This document shows positions 36,342-47,076 of a stretch of 64,000 nt of DNA, in pieces (positions within the stretch are counted from its first letter, which is position 1; each line of letters starts with the position of its first letter). The notes beneath the pieces are model-generated. The model did no database searches and was not told the origin of the DNA. It saw nothing but the letters and a program-made list of their open reading frames with translations. Location of the stretch: contig NC_030808.1 in the NCBI RefSeq assembly GCF_001704415.2, forward strand, positions 77,530,594 to 77,594,593, in the 5' to 3' direction. The translations under genes were made by a program, and so were the position numbers. This stretch comes from Capra hircus. Taxonomy: Eukaryota; Chordata; Mammalia; Artiodactyla; Bovidae.

Positions 36342-36625
36342 GTGTAGTTGCTTTAGAATGTTGTGTTAGTTTCTACTGTACAGCAAAGTGAATCAGCCAT
36401 ACATATACATACTTCCCCTCTGTTTTGAATTTCCTTCTTATTTAGGTCACCATAGAACATTGAATAGAGTTCTCTGTGCTATATAGTAGGTTCTCATTAG
36501 TTGGCTGTTCTGTACATAGAATTTTGTATACATGTCAATCCCAATTTCCCAGTTCATCTCATTGCCCTTTCTTCCCCTTGGTGTCCATACATTTGTTCTC
36601 TACATCTGTATTTCCTTCTGAATGT
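36342..36625 (-). mobile_element. L1 3' UTR fragment
   Basis: The complement shows the L1 3' UTR: the stretch at 36370-36400 (CTGTACAGCAAAGTGAATCA) is the antisense of the terminal 'tgattcactttgctgtacag' region, and 36420-36500 continues the expected order. The expected antisense poly-T is replaced by the A19/G-rich sequence noted above. Confidence 0.82.
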
Positions 36626-37634
36626 GATGTGGCAGGTAGGTTCCAGGAATCCTTGTTGTCTATATCCAGTTTTCTAATTTTGGCTTTGCGATTCTCTTTT
36701 TCCGTCTGCATATCTTTGCTAAATGTTTTGCACCTCATGGCCCGTGCTTAGGGAACAGTGAAAGAACGTGTTCATGATCAGAGAAATCAGCAAAGGGAGG
36801 GGATGAGTAGCCCAGAAAAGTGACAGCGAGATTGCAGGGGGTGAACCAAAGAGCGGGAGGTAGCCACAGTCTGGGTAACTGGAACATGTAAAAACTTCCA
36901 AGAAGTGCTCAGAGGTACTGCTAGAGGGGGCGACACCTCCAGCAATGTAGACTTAATTATCTTCATATATGACCAAACAGGGTGATTTGGAAAGAGAGGG
37001 AACATGAGTATCCCAATAGAAATGCAGGACTGACTGAGCAGCCCAGACGAGCATTTGGAAAAGTGGACTTATGAGTGCATCTTGTTCTTTCTGACCTCTT
37101 CATTCTCTTATCTTCTTCAGAAAAATGCGAGTCAAGGTACATTACCTCTTAGGCATCCTTTGACTCTCAGTACCACTGACTACATTATTTTGTATTCAAT
37201 CAAACATTTGTGTTTACCATGTTCAGGTACCAGAAAATAAAAAGATGCTTAAGACATAGTCCTTGAACTCAAGGATGTTATCTGTAAGGAAGGGAGAAAA
37301 ATGCTTAAGTAGGTAACTTAAGTACAAGGCAAATGTGTGCATAGGACTCTATGAGAACAGAAGGAAGGGAGGGACGGAGTCCCAGATTGTGGCTGTCAGA
37401 TCCAGCTTCCTAGAGAGGATGCTCAAACTGATTCTTAAAACAGCTTCATATGGTCCATTTGGGGCATGTGTTTCTTTTCCTCAACTCACTTTCATGGAAT
37501 ATGATGAGTACAGGAGAGAGCTCTTCTTTCTGGTAGCCTTTTGGGCACAAGTTCATATCAAGAAAGAACAGATTGCTATGCAGTAGGAGAGATATCTGTG
37601 GATTTGAGAGACAGCACAGGGCAGGCAGTGGGCT
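36626..37634. other. mostly unique; diverged old repeat possible at 37240-37450
   Basis: CATAGTCCTTGAACTCAAGG followed by a degraded 'gcttcctagagagg' phrase resembles a common ancient interspersed repeat I cannot name with confidence. No gene recognised. Confidence 0.35.
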
Positions 37635-38100
37635 GGTTTTCAGGAGACACAAGTTCTAATTTTGACAGCCGCTTACTTTGCTGTATGCTGCTGCTGCTGC
37701 TGCTAAGTCGCTTCAGTCATGTCTGACTCTGTGCAACCCCATAGACAGCAGCCCACCAGGCTCCCCTGTCCCTGGGATTCTCCAGGCAAGAACACTGGAG
37801 TGGGTTGCCATTTCCTTCTCCAATGCATGAAAGTGAACATTGAAAGTGAAGTCACTCAGTCATGTCCAACTCCTAGCGACCCCATGGACTGCAGTCCACC
37901 AGGCCCCTCCATCCGTGGGATTTGCCCAGCAAGAGTACTGGAGTGGGGTGCCATTGCCTTCTCCTGCAATTCAGGAGACCACTCCGAATCTTACTTTATT
38001 TTTCACTGAAAAGGTAACTTGGGGTCATCCCAAAGGTTTGTTGTGAGGAGCAAATGAAATACTAGATATGAATGTGATTCATAAAATATAAGGGAGCATC
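37635..38100 (+). mobile_element. MIR SINE, interrupted by BOV-A2
   Basis: CAAGTTCTAATTTTGACAGC at 37649 and, beyond the SINE, GGTTTGTTGTGAGGAGCAAA at 38034 and TGAAATACTAGATATGAATG are MIR core and 3' half in order. The left and right pieces are separated by the BOV-A2. Confidence 0.6.
37686..37964 (-). mobile_element. BOV-A2 SINE, full length
   Basis: (TGC)5 at the low-coordinate end, both monomers, linker near 37827-37855, and the natural 5' terminus complement GCCATTGCCTTCTCC at the high end. TSD not obvious. Confidence 0.95.
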
Positions 38101-38934
38101 CTCATGGGTGGGAAATAGACTTTGAAGCATCTGGCTCTTCCTTCAAGGCATAGGGGGAGTGCAGAGGAGGAACTCCTGCATAGAAACAAGCAGATTTTAC
38201 TGGAATGGTAGTTTCTGTCAATTTCCTGAACAAGTGGCTAATTGCAGTCCTAGGACAAGTACCCAGGAGACTGAGGTATTTTTCCCCAAGTAGTTCCATA
38301 AACCTATATGCCATCCACATTTGTGTGGAAAACAGGGACAGCAGGGGATGAAAAACAAGAAGGAAGGATGGTGTCAGCAAAGGTCAGGGTGTCACACATC
38401 AGTCACGGTAGCAGCTGCCAGGGCTCAGAGGGTTCCAGAGCATGGTAAGGATGGCCACTGGGCTGGCTTCGTCCACATTCCCCAGGCTTTGCATCACACA
38501 CCCAGGATGGGGGTCTTTGCTCATCTAAGCTCCTTCTCCTACTCAGCCTCCCCGGACGTGTGCTTTCCAGGCTGTGGTATCTGCTTTCCTCCCAGAAAGG
38601 ATTATTCATCTGTCCTCTCACAGCCATGCCGTCAGCACCAGGGAGAGTCCCTGCCTCCCCGCTGGACCGGAGATTCCCCATAGCCACAGGTCACGAAACA
38701 CAGAAGCTCCCTGGGCCGATTCCCTGGAAAGCGGACAGGGCTTATGCGGCATGTCCCTCACACTCTCAGCATACCTAACACTTTCCATCTTGTTTGTCTG
38801 TATTTAGAGAAGCAGAAAAGCCTTCTAGAAAGGGTGCTGGACTTTGAGCCGCTCACCTCAGGTCACCTTGAGGGGAGGGAGAGTGACTTATCTTGGAACA
38901 ACTAGTTGCTGTGTGGTACAATAGGTGTGCTCTC
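38101..38934. other. unique, GC-richer block with overlapping open frames
   Basis: 38320-38810 is GC-richer than its surroundings and holds overlapping frames of 72-120 codons on both strands. None shows a domain or conserved start context I recognise. It could be an unannotated exon, a regulatory element or simply unique DNA. Confidence 0.35.
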
Positions 38935-39085
38935 AGATTGCAAAGTTTTATCCTCAGAGCCATGCTTTGGGGTAGATATTTTTAACACTGCATTTCAGTT
39001 CAAGAAACTGAGGCTGAAAGAGAGTAAGTAACTTGCCCCCAGAGTTACCCAGTGATTGTGTTGGACCTAGAAGTTTAACCCAAAT
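38935..39085 (+). mobile_element. MIR SINE
   Basis: TTCAAGAAACTGAGGCTGAA, AGTAACTTGCCCCCAGAGTT and TAACCCAAATCCGGGCC are the MIR core and central region. Confidence 0.8.
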
Positions 39086-39813
39086 CCGGGCCATAATAAA
39101 GTCCATGCCCTTGGCCACACCCTCATCTAACAAAAGAGAGTGGTGGTGATGTCTGGGGTCCCTTCAGTGTCCAAAATTCTGTAATGCTTTATAGTCATAT
39201 GCTCTCACAGTAAATTTTTTCATTTTTTTTAAACTGTAAAGACTATTTATATCTTACTATTCAATGTGCTCTCTCTTCCTGGCATGCTTGAGGGTTTTAA
39301 AAAATCTTAGTTGAATTGAACTAAAACTGAATTTTCAAATCCTCATTTTCTTCATCTTTAAACTGATGATAATGGTCTCTGTGTCATCAGTTTCAAGAAG
39401 CTCAAAAAATCCTATGTTTGGAAACACTTTTTGGAACTATATTACCAGAGTATTGTATGGAACATATTATTGGATTGGTATATATATTATGCATGCATGC
39501 AGATAAGTATATGTGTCATAACTATACTTAATGACTATTATGAAATGAACACTCAGCATCCAGAATAAGAAGCAAAATATTGCTAGAATTTCAGACATCT
39601 CACTGTGCTTTCTTCTACTTACTTTCCCCTTACCCGAGGATAACTACCATCCTGATATTAAGGATAAGTATTCTTTGCTTTGTCCTGTGAAAAGTGCTAT
39701 ATTAAATAATAGACATGCCCTCGCGTGTCTGGCTTCTTTCATTCAACATCTTGATGTGAGATTCATCCATATTTCTGGTTGTTCTATTTTTTCTCATTGA
39801 AGTAGAATATTCT
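39086..39813. other. AT-rich unique sequence
   Basis: Nothing recognised. Confidence 0.4.
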
Positions 39814-39826
39814 ATTGTGGGACTAT

Positions 39827-40056
39827 GCTGCTGCTGCTGCTGCTAAGTCACATCAGTCGTGTGCTACTCTGCGCGACCCCAGAGACGGCAGCCCACAGGC
39901 TCCCCCATCCCTGGGACTCTCCAGGCAAGAACACTGGAGTGGGTTGCCATTTCCTTCTCCAATGCATGAAAGTGAAAAGTCAAAATGAAGTCGCTCAGTT
40001 GTGTCTGACTCAGCGACCCCATGGACTGCAGCCCACCAGGCTCCTCCGTCCATGGG
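39827..40056 (-). mobile_element. BOV-A2 SINE, 5'-truncated, perfect 13-bp TSD
   Basis: ATTGTGGGACTAT at 39814-39826 and 40057-40069. The tail (CTG)n is intact. At the other end the copy stops within the first monomer (CCGTCCATGGG), losing about 45 bp of the 5' end. Confidence 0.96.
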
Positions 40057-40069
40057 ATTGTGGGACTAT

Positions 40070-40886
40070 ACCAGAGTGTATATGTCTAGTCTACTCCTGA
40101 CAGGTATTTTCAGTTTTCAGTAACTGACAATTACGAGTAATATACCTATGAACATTCTACTCTGTGTCTTTTATGGACATACAGATGCATTTGAATAAAG
40201 TGTATCCCTGAAGTATATGTGTATATTTAACTTTAATAGATACTTTGCCTAGAAATTAAGTACCTTAGGTAGGAGATATGTAACCATAGATGAGGCTAGC
40301 ATTGTGGTGGGGCAGGATGGAAAACTTCAGGCATATTCGTTCCCTATAGGAGACCTCCAACTAAATAAGAGCAATGTAAACCAACAAGTTTGGGCCTTTT
40401 TCACAGTTTGGGTTCCCAGGAAGTAGAGTCAGGTATTTTGCAGAATGTCCCTCAATATGTGCTTGTCTTATGGCTTTTTTATTATTATAATTTTGCATAA
40501 TTATAGGGATTTGGGATTTTGAAGAAAATTATTAATATGACAGAGGTGAAGTGTGCTTCTCACCACTTTCAGCAGGAAGGAAGTGACAGGTGGTGATGTT
40601 AACCTTCATCACTTCATTAAGTTAGAGCCCACCAAGTACTCCTCTGTAAAGTTACTATAATTTTCCTTTCTGTATTTTATTATTCAGAAACAAATTCCTA
40701 AGTCCAGCCCACATTCAAGAAGCAGGGAATTAACCTGTATTTTTTGGAAGAAGGTTATCTATGTATATTATTTGAAATTCTTATATAAAGAAGATGTGTT
40801 TCATCTCTCCCGTTTATTTATTTAATCATTCACACATATCAGTATGGAGTTAGACTATTTTATACTTTCAGTAGTCGTCCCGTATG
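40070..40886. other. AT-rich unique sequence
   Basis: Nothing recognised. Confidence 0.4.
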
Positions 40887-40896
40887 GCATTATTTG

Positions 40897-41110
40897 GGTT
40901 TTGCTGGTGGCTCAGACAGTAAAGAATCTACCTACAATATAGGAGACCCAGGTTCGATCCCTGAGTCGGGAAGATCCCCTGGAGAAGGGAATGGCAATCC
41001 ACTCCAGCGTTCTTTCCCAGAGAATTTCATGGACAGAGGAGCCTGGCTGGCTACAGTGCATGGGATTGCAAAGAGTCGGACACAACTGAGCAACTAACAC
41101 ACACACAACT
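40897..41110 (+). mobile_element. Bov-tA SINE with perfect 10-bp TSD
   Basis: GCATTATTTG at 40887-40896 and 41111-41120. tRNA-like head with GGTTCGATCCCTGAGTCGGG, BovA body, and an (AC)n tail at 41096-41108. Confidence 0.96.
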
Positions 41111-41287
41111 GCATTATTTGTTTTGTTGCTCAAATTATCCCAGGTTTGTCCACCAGAAGTACATTCAGGTTGGCGTCTCTGTTCCTCTGACATGCCTCTT
41201 CCTTTCTGTTCTTTGTTTGTTTGTTTGTTTTGAGTACTTCCTTACTTCCTGGCACTGCCAGATGCTCCAGGTTTATTTTATATTTAC

Positions 41288-41466
41288 ACATCTGCCAATG
41301 CAGGAGACACAGGAGACTCCGGTTTGATCTCTGGGTCGGGAAGATCCCCTGGAGGGGGCAAGGCAACCCGCTCCAGTATTATTGTCTGGAGAATTCCATG
41401 GACAGAGGAGCCTGGCTAGTTACAGCCCATGGGGTTGCACAAAGTCATGACAGAGCACGCACACAT
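41288..41466 (+). mobile_element. Bov-tA SINE, 5'-truncated
   Basis: Starts inside the tRNA-like head (CATCTGCCAATGCAGGAGAC), then BovA body and a GCACGCACACA tail. Lies 170 bp after another Bov-tA in the same orientation. Confidence 0.9.
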
Positions 41467-42030
41467 GTGTCTGTTCTAGAATTAGCGATTTGCCTTGGAA
41501 CTTTGGTTCATGTCTCTATGTAGATCTGTGGTTCTGACCTGTATCATTTTCTCTTTACCTAAAGAATTTATTTTAACATGCCTTGCAGGCATTTTAACAT
41601 TCTGCTGGCAATGAATTGCTTCGATTTTTCTTTGTCTTAAAAATCATTACTTCTCCCTCAAATTTGAGGCATAATTTCTCCAGATATAAAATTCTAGGAT
41701 AGTTGTTTTGTTTTTCCTTTCAAAGCTAAAAATGTCATGCTTGCCACTTTCTTCTAGCTTGCTTGGTTTCTGATGACAAGTCTGTTATAATTTTACCCTT
41801 TTTCCTGTATAGATGAAGTTTTATCCTTTTTTTGGTTTTGTTTTTTCTCTGACTTCTTTCAAGATTTTATTTTTTCCTTTGGTTTTCTGAATTTCAACAT
41901 GATATATTTAAAGGTGTACATGAACATATGCTCGTCTGTTTGTTTATCATTTATCTTGTTCTGCATTCTCTGAAGTTCTTGCATATGTATGTGGTTTGGA
42001 GTGCCTGACATTCACTTTGATAAATTCTCA

Positions 42031-42185
42031 GGAGGAGAAGGGGGCCACAGAGGATGAGATGATTGGATGGCATCAACTCAATGGATATGGGTTTGCACAA
42101 ACTCCGGGACATAGTGAAGGACAAGGAGGCCTGGCATGCTGTAGTCCATGGGGTCTCAAAGAGTCGGACATGACTGCACTACTAA
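42031..42185 (+). mobile_element. BovB LINE 3' end fragment
   Basis: AGAGGATGAGATGATTGGAT, GCACAAACTCCGGGACATAG and AAGAGTCGGACATGACTGCA are the last 150 bp of BovB. Inserted into the L1M. Confidence 0.92.
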
Positions 42186-42207
42186 AGACCAACAGTCATT
42201 ATTACTT

Positions 42208-42375
42208 CACATTTTTTTTTTCCTTTTTTATTCTCTCTTTTTTTCCTCCTGGTATTCAAGACAGTGTCCCACTGTTCTGGTGGTTCTGCTATTTTCTTTC
42301 TTCCTTGCTTGTTTTTCTTTCCTTCATCCTTCCTTCCTGCCTTCTGTCCCTCCCTCACTCTTTCTTTCTTCTTGC
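42208..42375 (+). repeat. polypyrimidine tract
   Basis: Nearly uninterrupted T/C sequence with CTTCCTTCC and CTCCCTCA units. Frames open on both strands here are composition artefacts. Confidence 0.8.
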
Positions 42376-43160
42376 TATCTTTTGTATTCCTCTTTACCTT
42401 TGAATTTAATTTTGGGAGGTTTCTGTTTGCCTGTCTTGAAACTAACTTATTCCTAAGCAGTTTCAAGTTTATTGATGAGCCATCAAAAGGCATTCTTCAT
42501 TTCTGGTACAGAGTTTTTTATTTCTAGAGATTCCTTTGGTCTTCAGTGTGTTCATCTCTCTGCTTACGTTTCCCATCTGTCCATGCATTTTGTTTACTTT
42601 TTCCTTAGAACTCCTAACATGTTAATCGTGGTTATTTTCTTTTTCTTGTGTACTAATTCCAGTATCTACACTCTGAGGATGGCTCTGAAGATGATTGTAT
42701 CTTCAGCATGTGTTTATTCTTACTTTCAGCATGCTCTAAAAGCTGGATATGTTTATTGGGTAATAGGCACTGAGATAAATAGGCCTTTAGTGTAAGGATT
42801 TGTGTTAATCTGGCTAGGAGTTGCGTTATGTTTAATGTTTGCTGTAACAATAAGTGCCAGAAGATTCAAATTCTTTTAGTGTCCTTGTTTTTGTCTCCTC
42901 TCTTGACTTTGGGCTTCCTCAAGTATTCTTCTTAAGAGGTAGTCTGTGTCTTGCAGCTTTTTAAGTTGTAATCCACTGTTATTATACTGAAGCCCTATTG
43001 GTGTGGTGATAAAGTGTGTGAGAAGGGGGACTGTTCCTTAATCTTCTGATTAAAATCTCAGCCTTTTAGTAAGCCTGTGTCTTGGGACTGTGGCCTTCAC
43101 AAATGTTTCTCCAGGAGAATAGCTTGTTCCCCTTTGTCCCCAACTGCCTTTCCTAGCTAT

Positions 43161-43364
43161 AACATTTCCAGTCTATTCTCTGAAAGCCTGTTACTCCTGT
43201 TGAACATGTTTTATTGTTTTTCCTCTTGGTGAAGCAGAAGCCCCAAAGAGCCTGAGACGGAAGGAATTCTCTTTTCTCAGTTTTGTTAAGGCTCTGGAAA
43301 ACTCCTTTCTCTTGAATAGCAGACCTTTCCCTTGAATGTTCTGGGTATATTTCATAATGACTAC
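43161..43364. other. unique or diverged L1M
   Basis: Nothing specific recognised. Confidence 0.35.
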
Positions 43365-43780
43365 TGCTACAGGTTGAATTCTGTTCTCCCTAAAAAGATA
43401 TATTGAAGTCCTAACCTCCAATATCTGTAAATATGGTCTTATTTGAAAAAAGGGTCTTTGCAGATTTACTCAGGTTAAGGTTGCAATCATTAGGGGGGGG
43501 TCTTAGTTCACTATGATTGGCATCCTCATGCAGAGAGAATCCCACGTGATGGCAGAGGCAGATACTGGAGCAGTGCAGTCCCAAGCCAAGGAATACCAAG
43601 GGTCTAGCAACATAAGCCAGGACAAAGCAGGGAAGGATTCTCCGCCACGGGTTTCAGAGGGAGCACGACTCTGCCGACACCTTTGTTTCAGACTTCTAGG
43701 TACCAGACCTAGAGAAGAATAAAGTTTTGTTATGTCGTACCTATTTGTAATGCTTTGTTAAGGCAGGTCAATGAGCAGCA
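43365..43780 (+). mobile_element. solo LTR of an ancient ERVL-MaLR element (MLT1 type)
   Basis: GGTTGAATTCTGTTCTCCCT, AAAGATATATTGAAGTCCTA, GGGTCTTTGCAGATTTACTC, CGACACCTTTGTTTCAGACT and GAATAAAGTTTTGTTATG (with an AATAAA signal) are in the order of MaLR LTRs. No internal retroviral sequence adjoins it, so it is a solo LTR or fragment. Very old and inactive. Confidence 0.82.
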
Positions 43781-44500
43781 CAAACCATCTGACTTCACTG
43801 ACCAGGTCAGCAAGAGTATAGAAGATAACACTGAGTTCTTATCACTCCAACAGTCATGAGACTTCTTAAGTTACTTTTCCCCAATCATACATCCATGTCA
43901 TTTGGGAGAGAAACCAGAGTGGGAATAGCAGACTAGAAATCTGAAGAACTCAGCATGGTCTTCAGTTCTTCGGGAAAAGACTGAGTGATTAAGTCTGGCT
44001 AAAATTATATGACTAGAATTAAAATAATATTTATTTCAAAAAATAGTTAAATATAAATAAATATAGTAAAAGTACTGTCATCAGTGATATGGCAATGTTA
44101 TAAGAGTTTTGGTAACAGTGAAAAAACAGATGCTATAGAAACACTGGAGAAATATATATCAATCCTAACCAGTACACTTGGAAAAATTTCATTAAGTGGA
44201 TAGTGCCTAAAATGGGCCTTAACAATTTGGGAATGATTTCAAATAAAGAAAAAAAGAGTGAGGCATTTCAAGTAAGTAAAACAACCATAAATAAACTCAG
44301 AAAATATGAAAATGTTTCAGGGCTAGCAAATAATCCCATATGTTGAAAGCTCAGGGTCTTGGAAAATGCATTTATTAAAATGTATCAGAGTTAGATAGGA
44401 TAGTCTTCAGTGACATATTAAGAATTTTAAACTTTTTCATTAATAATATTAAAATGATTGTTCTTAACACTGATTAGAATAGCCCCGTCAATTAGATAAT
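43781..44500. other. AT-rich unique sequence
   Basis: Nothing recognised. Confidence 0.4.
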
Positions 44501-44510
44501 ATCCTTATTT

Positions 44511-44722
44511 GGGGCTTCCCAGGTAGCACAGTGTTAAAGAATCCACTTGCCAGTGCAGGAGACCAGGAGACAGGAGTTCGATCCCTGGATCAGGGAGTTT
44601 CCCTGGAGGAGGAAATGGCAACCCGCTTCAGTACTCTTGTAGGGGCAATGGACAGAGAAGCCTGGTGGGCTACAGTGCATGGGGTCACAAGGAGTTCAAC
44701 AAGACTGAGCATGCACGCATGC
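44511..44722 (+). mobile_element. Bov-tA SINE with perfect 10-bp TSD
   Basis: ATCCTTATTT at 44501-44510 and 44723-44732. GGGGCTTCCCAGGTAGCACA head, B-box-like GGAGTTCGATCCCTGGATCA, BovA body, and a GCATGCACGCATGC tail. Confidence 0.96.
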
Positions 44723-44732
44723 ATCCTTATTT

Positions 44733-45000
44733 AAATAGTGAGAAAACTGAAAGAAGAAATCAAGCTTATTTCTCCTTATATAGGAATTCAAGGCTGGGTG
44801 TCTTCTGTGTAGTCATACAGGAACCTATGTTTCTATCTTGTACCTCTCCCAGTCTCGGTGGTCTCAATGTCCTCTCGCTTCAGCCAAAATAGAGGAAAAA
44901 AGAGGGAATGTGGAATTATGCAATGCCTTTCTGACACATTTTCAGGACTAATCATCTTAGAGAGTTATTTTCATGATTCTCTCTCACCATACAGTATCCA
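44733..45000. other. unique sequence
   Basis: Nothing recognised. Confidence 0.4.
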
Positions 45001-45117
45001 CTGCTGCTGCTGCTAAGTCGCTTCAGTCATGTCCGACTCTGTGTGACCCCATAGATGGCAGCCCACTAGGCTCCTCTGTCCCTGGGATTCTCCATGCAGG
45101 AATACTGGAGTGGGTTG
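45001..45117 (-). mobile_element. BOV-A2 SINE, one monomer
   Basis: (CTG)4 tail complement then a single BovA monomer ending ACTGGAGTGGGTTG. The 5' monomer is missing. Confidence 0.92.
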
Positions 45118-45245
45118 TGGTTGAGAATAAACAGACTTTTATGTGGCTTTTAACTCCATCATTTACTAATTGAATAACCTTGTAAAAATTACTTTCTTCT
45201 CATCTCAATTTCCCCACTTTTCTGTTAATTCCTGATATTTAGGTT
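45118..45245 (+). mobile_element. MIR SINE relic
   Basis: CTCCATCATTTACTAATTGA, ATAACCTTGTAAAAATTACT and CTCATCTCAATTTCCCCACT follow the MIR core. Confidence 0.65.
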
Positions 45246-45323
45246 TGCTGTTGCAGTAATTTACCTAGAAGGAATAATTCAACCAAATTCAAACAGTGTG
45301 TCAGAGTCAAAACAGTGTGTAAC

Positions 45324-45556
45324 CATACTTTAGCCACCTGATACAAAGAGCTGACTCATTAGAAAAGCCCCTGATGCTGGGAAAGATTGAGGGCAGAAGA
45401 AGGGGATAACAAAGGGCGAGATGGTTCAGTGGCAACATTGACTCAATGAACATGAGTTTGAGCAAGCTCCAGGAGATGGTGGACAGGGAAGCCTGGTATG
45501 CTGCAGTCCATGGGGTTCCAAAGAGTCAGACATGACTGAGCGATTAAACAACAAAA
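45324..45556 (+). mobile_element. BovB LINE 3' end fragment
   Basis: TACTTTAGCCACCTGATACA through GATGCTGGGAAAGATTGAGG to GAGTCAGACATGACTGAGCG: the last 230 bp of BovB, ending in TTAAACAACAAAAA. Confidence 0.93.
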
Positions 45557-45617
45557 ATAAGCATATCAAGTGCAACAGAGGAAAGCCTGAGCTCAGAAAC
45601 CAATAAACAATATAACT

Positions 45618-45900
45618 GAAGAGAAATAACTTAATCTTTCTTGAAAGTGAAGTAACTCAGTCATGTCCAACTCTTTGCGACCCCATGGACAGTAGCCTGC
45701 ACCAGGCTTCTCTGTCCATGGGATTTTCTAGGCAAGAGTACTGGAGTGGGTTGCCATTTCCTTCTTATCGTTAGCTTAATCATTGGCAAAATGAGGGAAA
45801 TATCTACTTTAGAGGACTATTAAAAAGACTAGTTGATATAATTTTATGGGATCCTTAAGCAATTATAGAAAGATTGGCTACTGACAGTGCACAGTCCAGG
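45618..45900 (+). mobile_element. probable MIR, interrupted by a BovA fragment
   Basis: AACTTAATCTTTCT precedes the SINE and CATTGGCAAAATGAGGGAAA follows it, in MIR order. Diverged. Confidence 0.5.
45643..45765 (-). mobile_element. BovA/Bov-tA body fragment
   Basis: TGAAAGTGAAGTAACTCAGT to GTGGGTTGCCATTTCCTTCT: one BovA monomer in antisense without the tRNA-like head. Confidence 0.9.
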
Positions 45901-46871
45901 AATAGTTGGGAGGTGGTGCCTAGAAAATCCTCTATAGAGGCTGACTGGCCTATTTCAACTAACTTGAAGTGACTTGCTCAAGGGTTCATTCTTCTTAAAT
46001 TCTTATTTAAAAAAAAATGTATTCTGGCAGAGAGCTTTTGATTCTCTGGCTTTTCCTTGAAAAAACGTAAGGGATAATTAAAAATGATCTTACACAATAT
46101 GGCTGTTCCAGGAAATGCTGCAGGTGGCAAACACCAAGGCATGGTTTGGCATATGCATGCTTAAGTATAGACACTGCAGTCTTAGATGGATACACACAGG
46201 CACTGATTTCCTGGTAACTATGGCAAAGCCAATTCTGTTTGCTAAATATTGGCAATGGCCAGGCAAGCAGTCACCAAATCCAGAGTACTATCTCTTCTTT
46301 TTGGTGATACCAAGCTGTAAACAATGTAGCGTGGACCTCAGAATATGAATAGTGGCTGTGATACTATGATTTATAATTAGAAATATACATCTGGTCTTCA
46401 TCCCAGTTTCTGGCACAAAGCCCCTAAAACCCACAGGAGCAATCAAGTTGTCTTTTGCTATGTTAATGAGGTGAATTTTAGAAAGCATCTAAGGATGGGA
46501 GTTGGTTGCCAAGACAACCAAATGTGTGATTAAAAAGTTGAAACTTTCCTTGCTACCTCTGACCTCCAAGGAGGGGACAGGGGCTGAAGATTGAGCTTAA
46601 TCACCAGTGGTGTCATCTGCTGGTGTCTGAGAACTGCTTGGTGTTGTGTGGAAACACCCCCATCCAAACACACATAAGCACACATTGGAATTTGGTCCAG
46701 GGACAAAAAACAGTGCCCAAGAGAGACATTTTAAGAAGAAATTTTGCTTAGAATGAAAGGTCTTGACTAATGGAAGTGATAGAATAGTACATAATTTCCA
46801 ATTCTATAAAATAGCAAAAGGGAATTGTGTTAGTCAAGGTTTTTACGATCAAGAGTGCTAGAACCAAGAAG
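45901..46871. other. unique sequence
   Basis: Nothing recognised. Frames up to 82 codons without domains. Confidence 0.4.
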
Positions 46872-46879
46872 ATATGTGT

Positions 46880-47042
46880 GTGCTGCTGCTGCTGCTGCTA
46901 AGTCGCTTCAGTCGTGTCCGATTCTGTGCGACCCCAGAGACAGCAGCCCACCAGGCTCCCCCGTCGCTGGGATTCTCCAGGCAAGAACACTGGAGTGGGT
47001 TGCCATTTCCTTCTCCAATGCATGAAAGTGAAAATGAAAGTA
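46880..47042 (-). mobile_element. BOV-A2 SINE, 3' monomer plus linker
   Basis: (CTG)5 followed by one monomer and the linker ATGCATGAAAGTGAAAATGA. The 5' monomer is absent. It runs directly into an AT-rich microsatellite. Confidence 0.93.
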
Positions 47043-47076
47043 TAAATATATATGTATATATGCATATGAATATATA
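47043..47076 (+). repeat. TA-rich microsatellite
   Basis: Alternating AT/GT sequence (ATATATATGTATATATGCAT) between a BOV-A2 and a Tigger-derived element. Confidence 0.85.

Larger units (their letters stand above)
41545..43160 (-). mobile_element. old L1M LINE, split by BovB
   Basis: The plus strand reads as antisense L1M: ATATAAAATTCTAGGATAGT, GCCACTTTCTTCTAGCTTGC, TTGGTTTCTGATGACAAGTC, TCTTTCAAGATTTTATTTTT in the usual order. After the BovB fragment it resumes with ACTCCTAACATGTTAATCGT and AGGCACTGAGATAAATAGGC. A pyrimidine-rich tract 42208-42375 may be local expansion. Confidence 0.7.

Noticed and set aside
37636..37990. TTCAGGAGAC and CTTACTTT on both sides of the BOV-A2 as a long target-site duplication
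   Set aside because: The spacing between the two words differs on the two sides, so they do not form one duplicated block.
42182..42527. Lysine/arginine-rich minus frame and F/S/L-rich plus frames
   Set aside because: Direct products of the polypyrimidine tract read in each frame.
43365..43780. Possible complete endogenous retrovirus
   Set aside because: Only LTR-like sequence is present. No second LTR and no gag, pol or env similarity flanks it.
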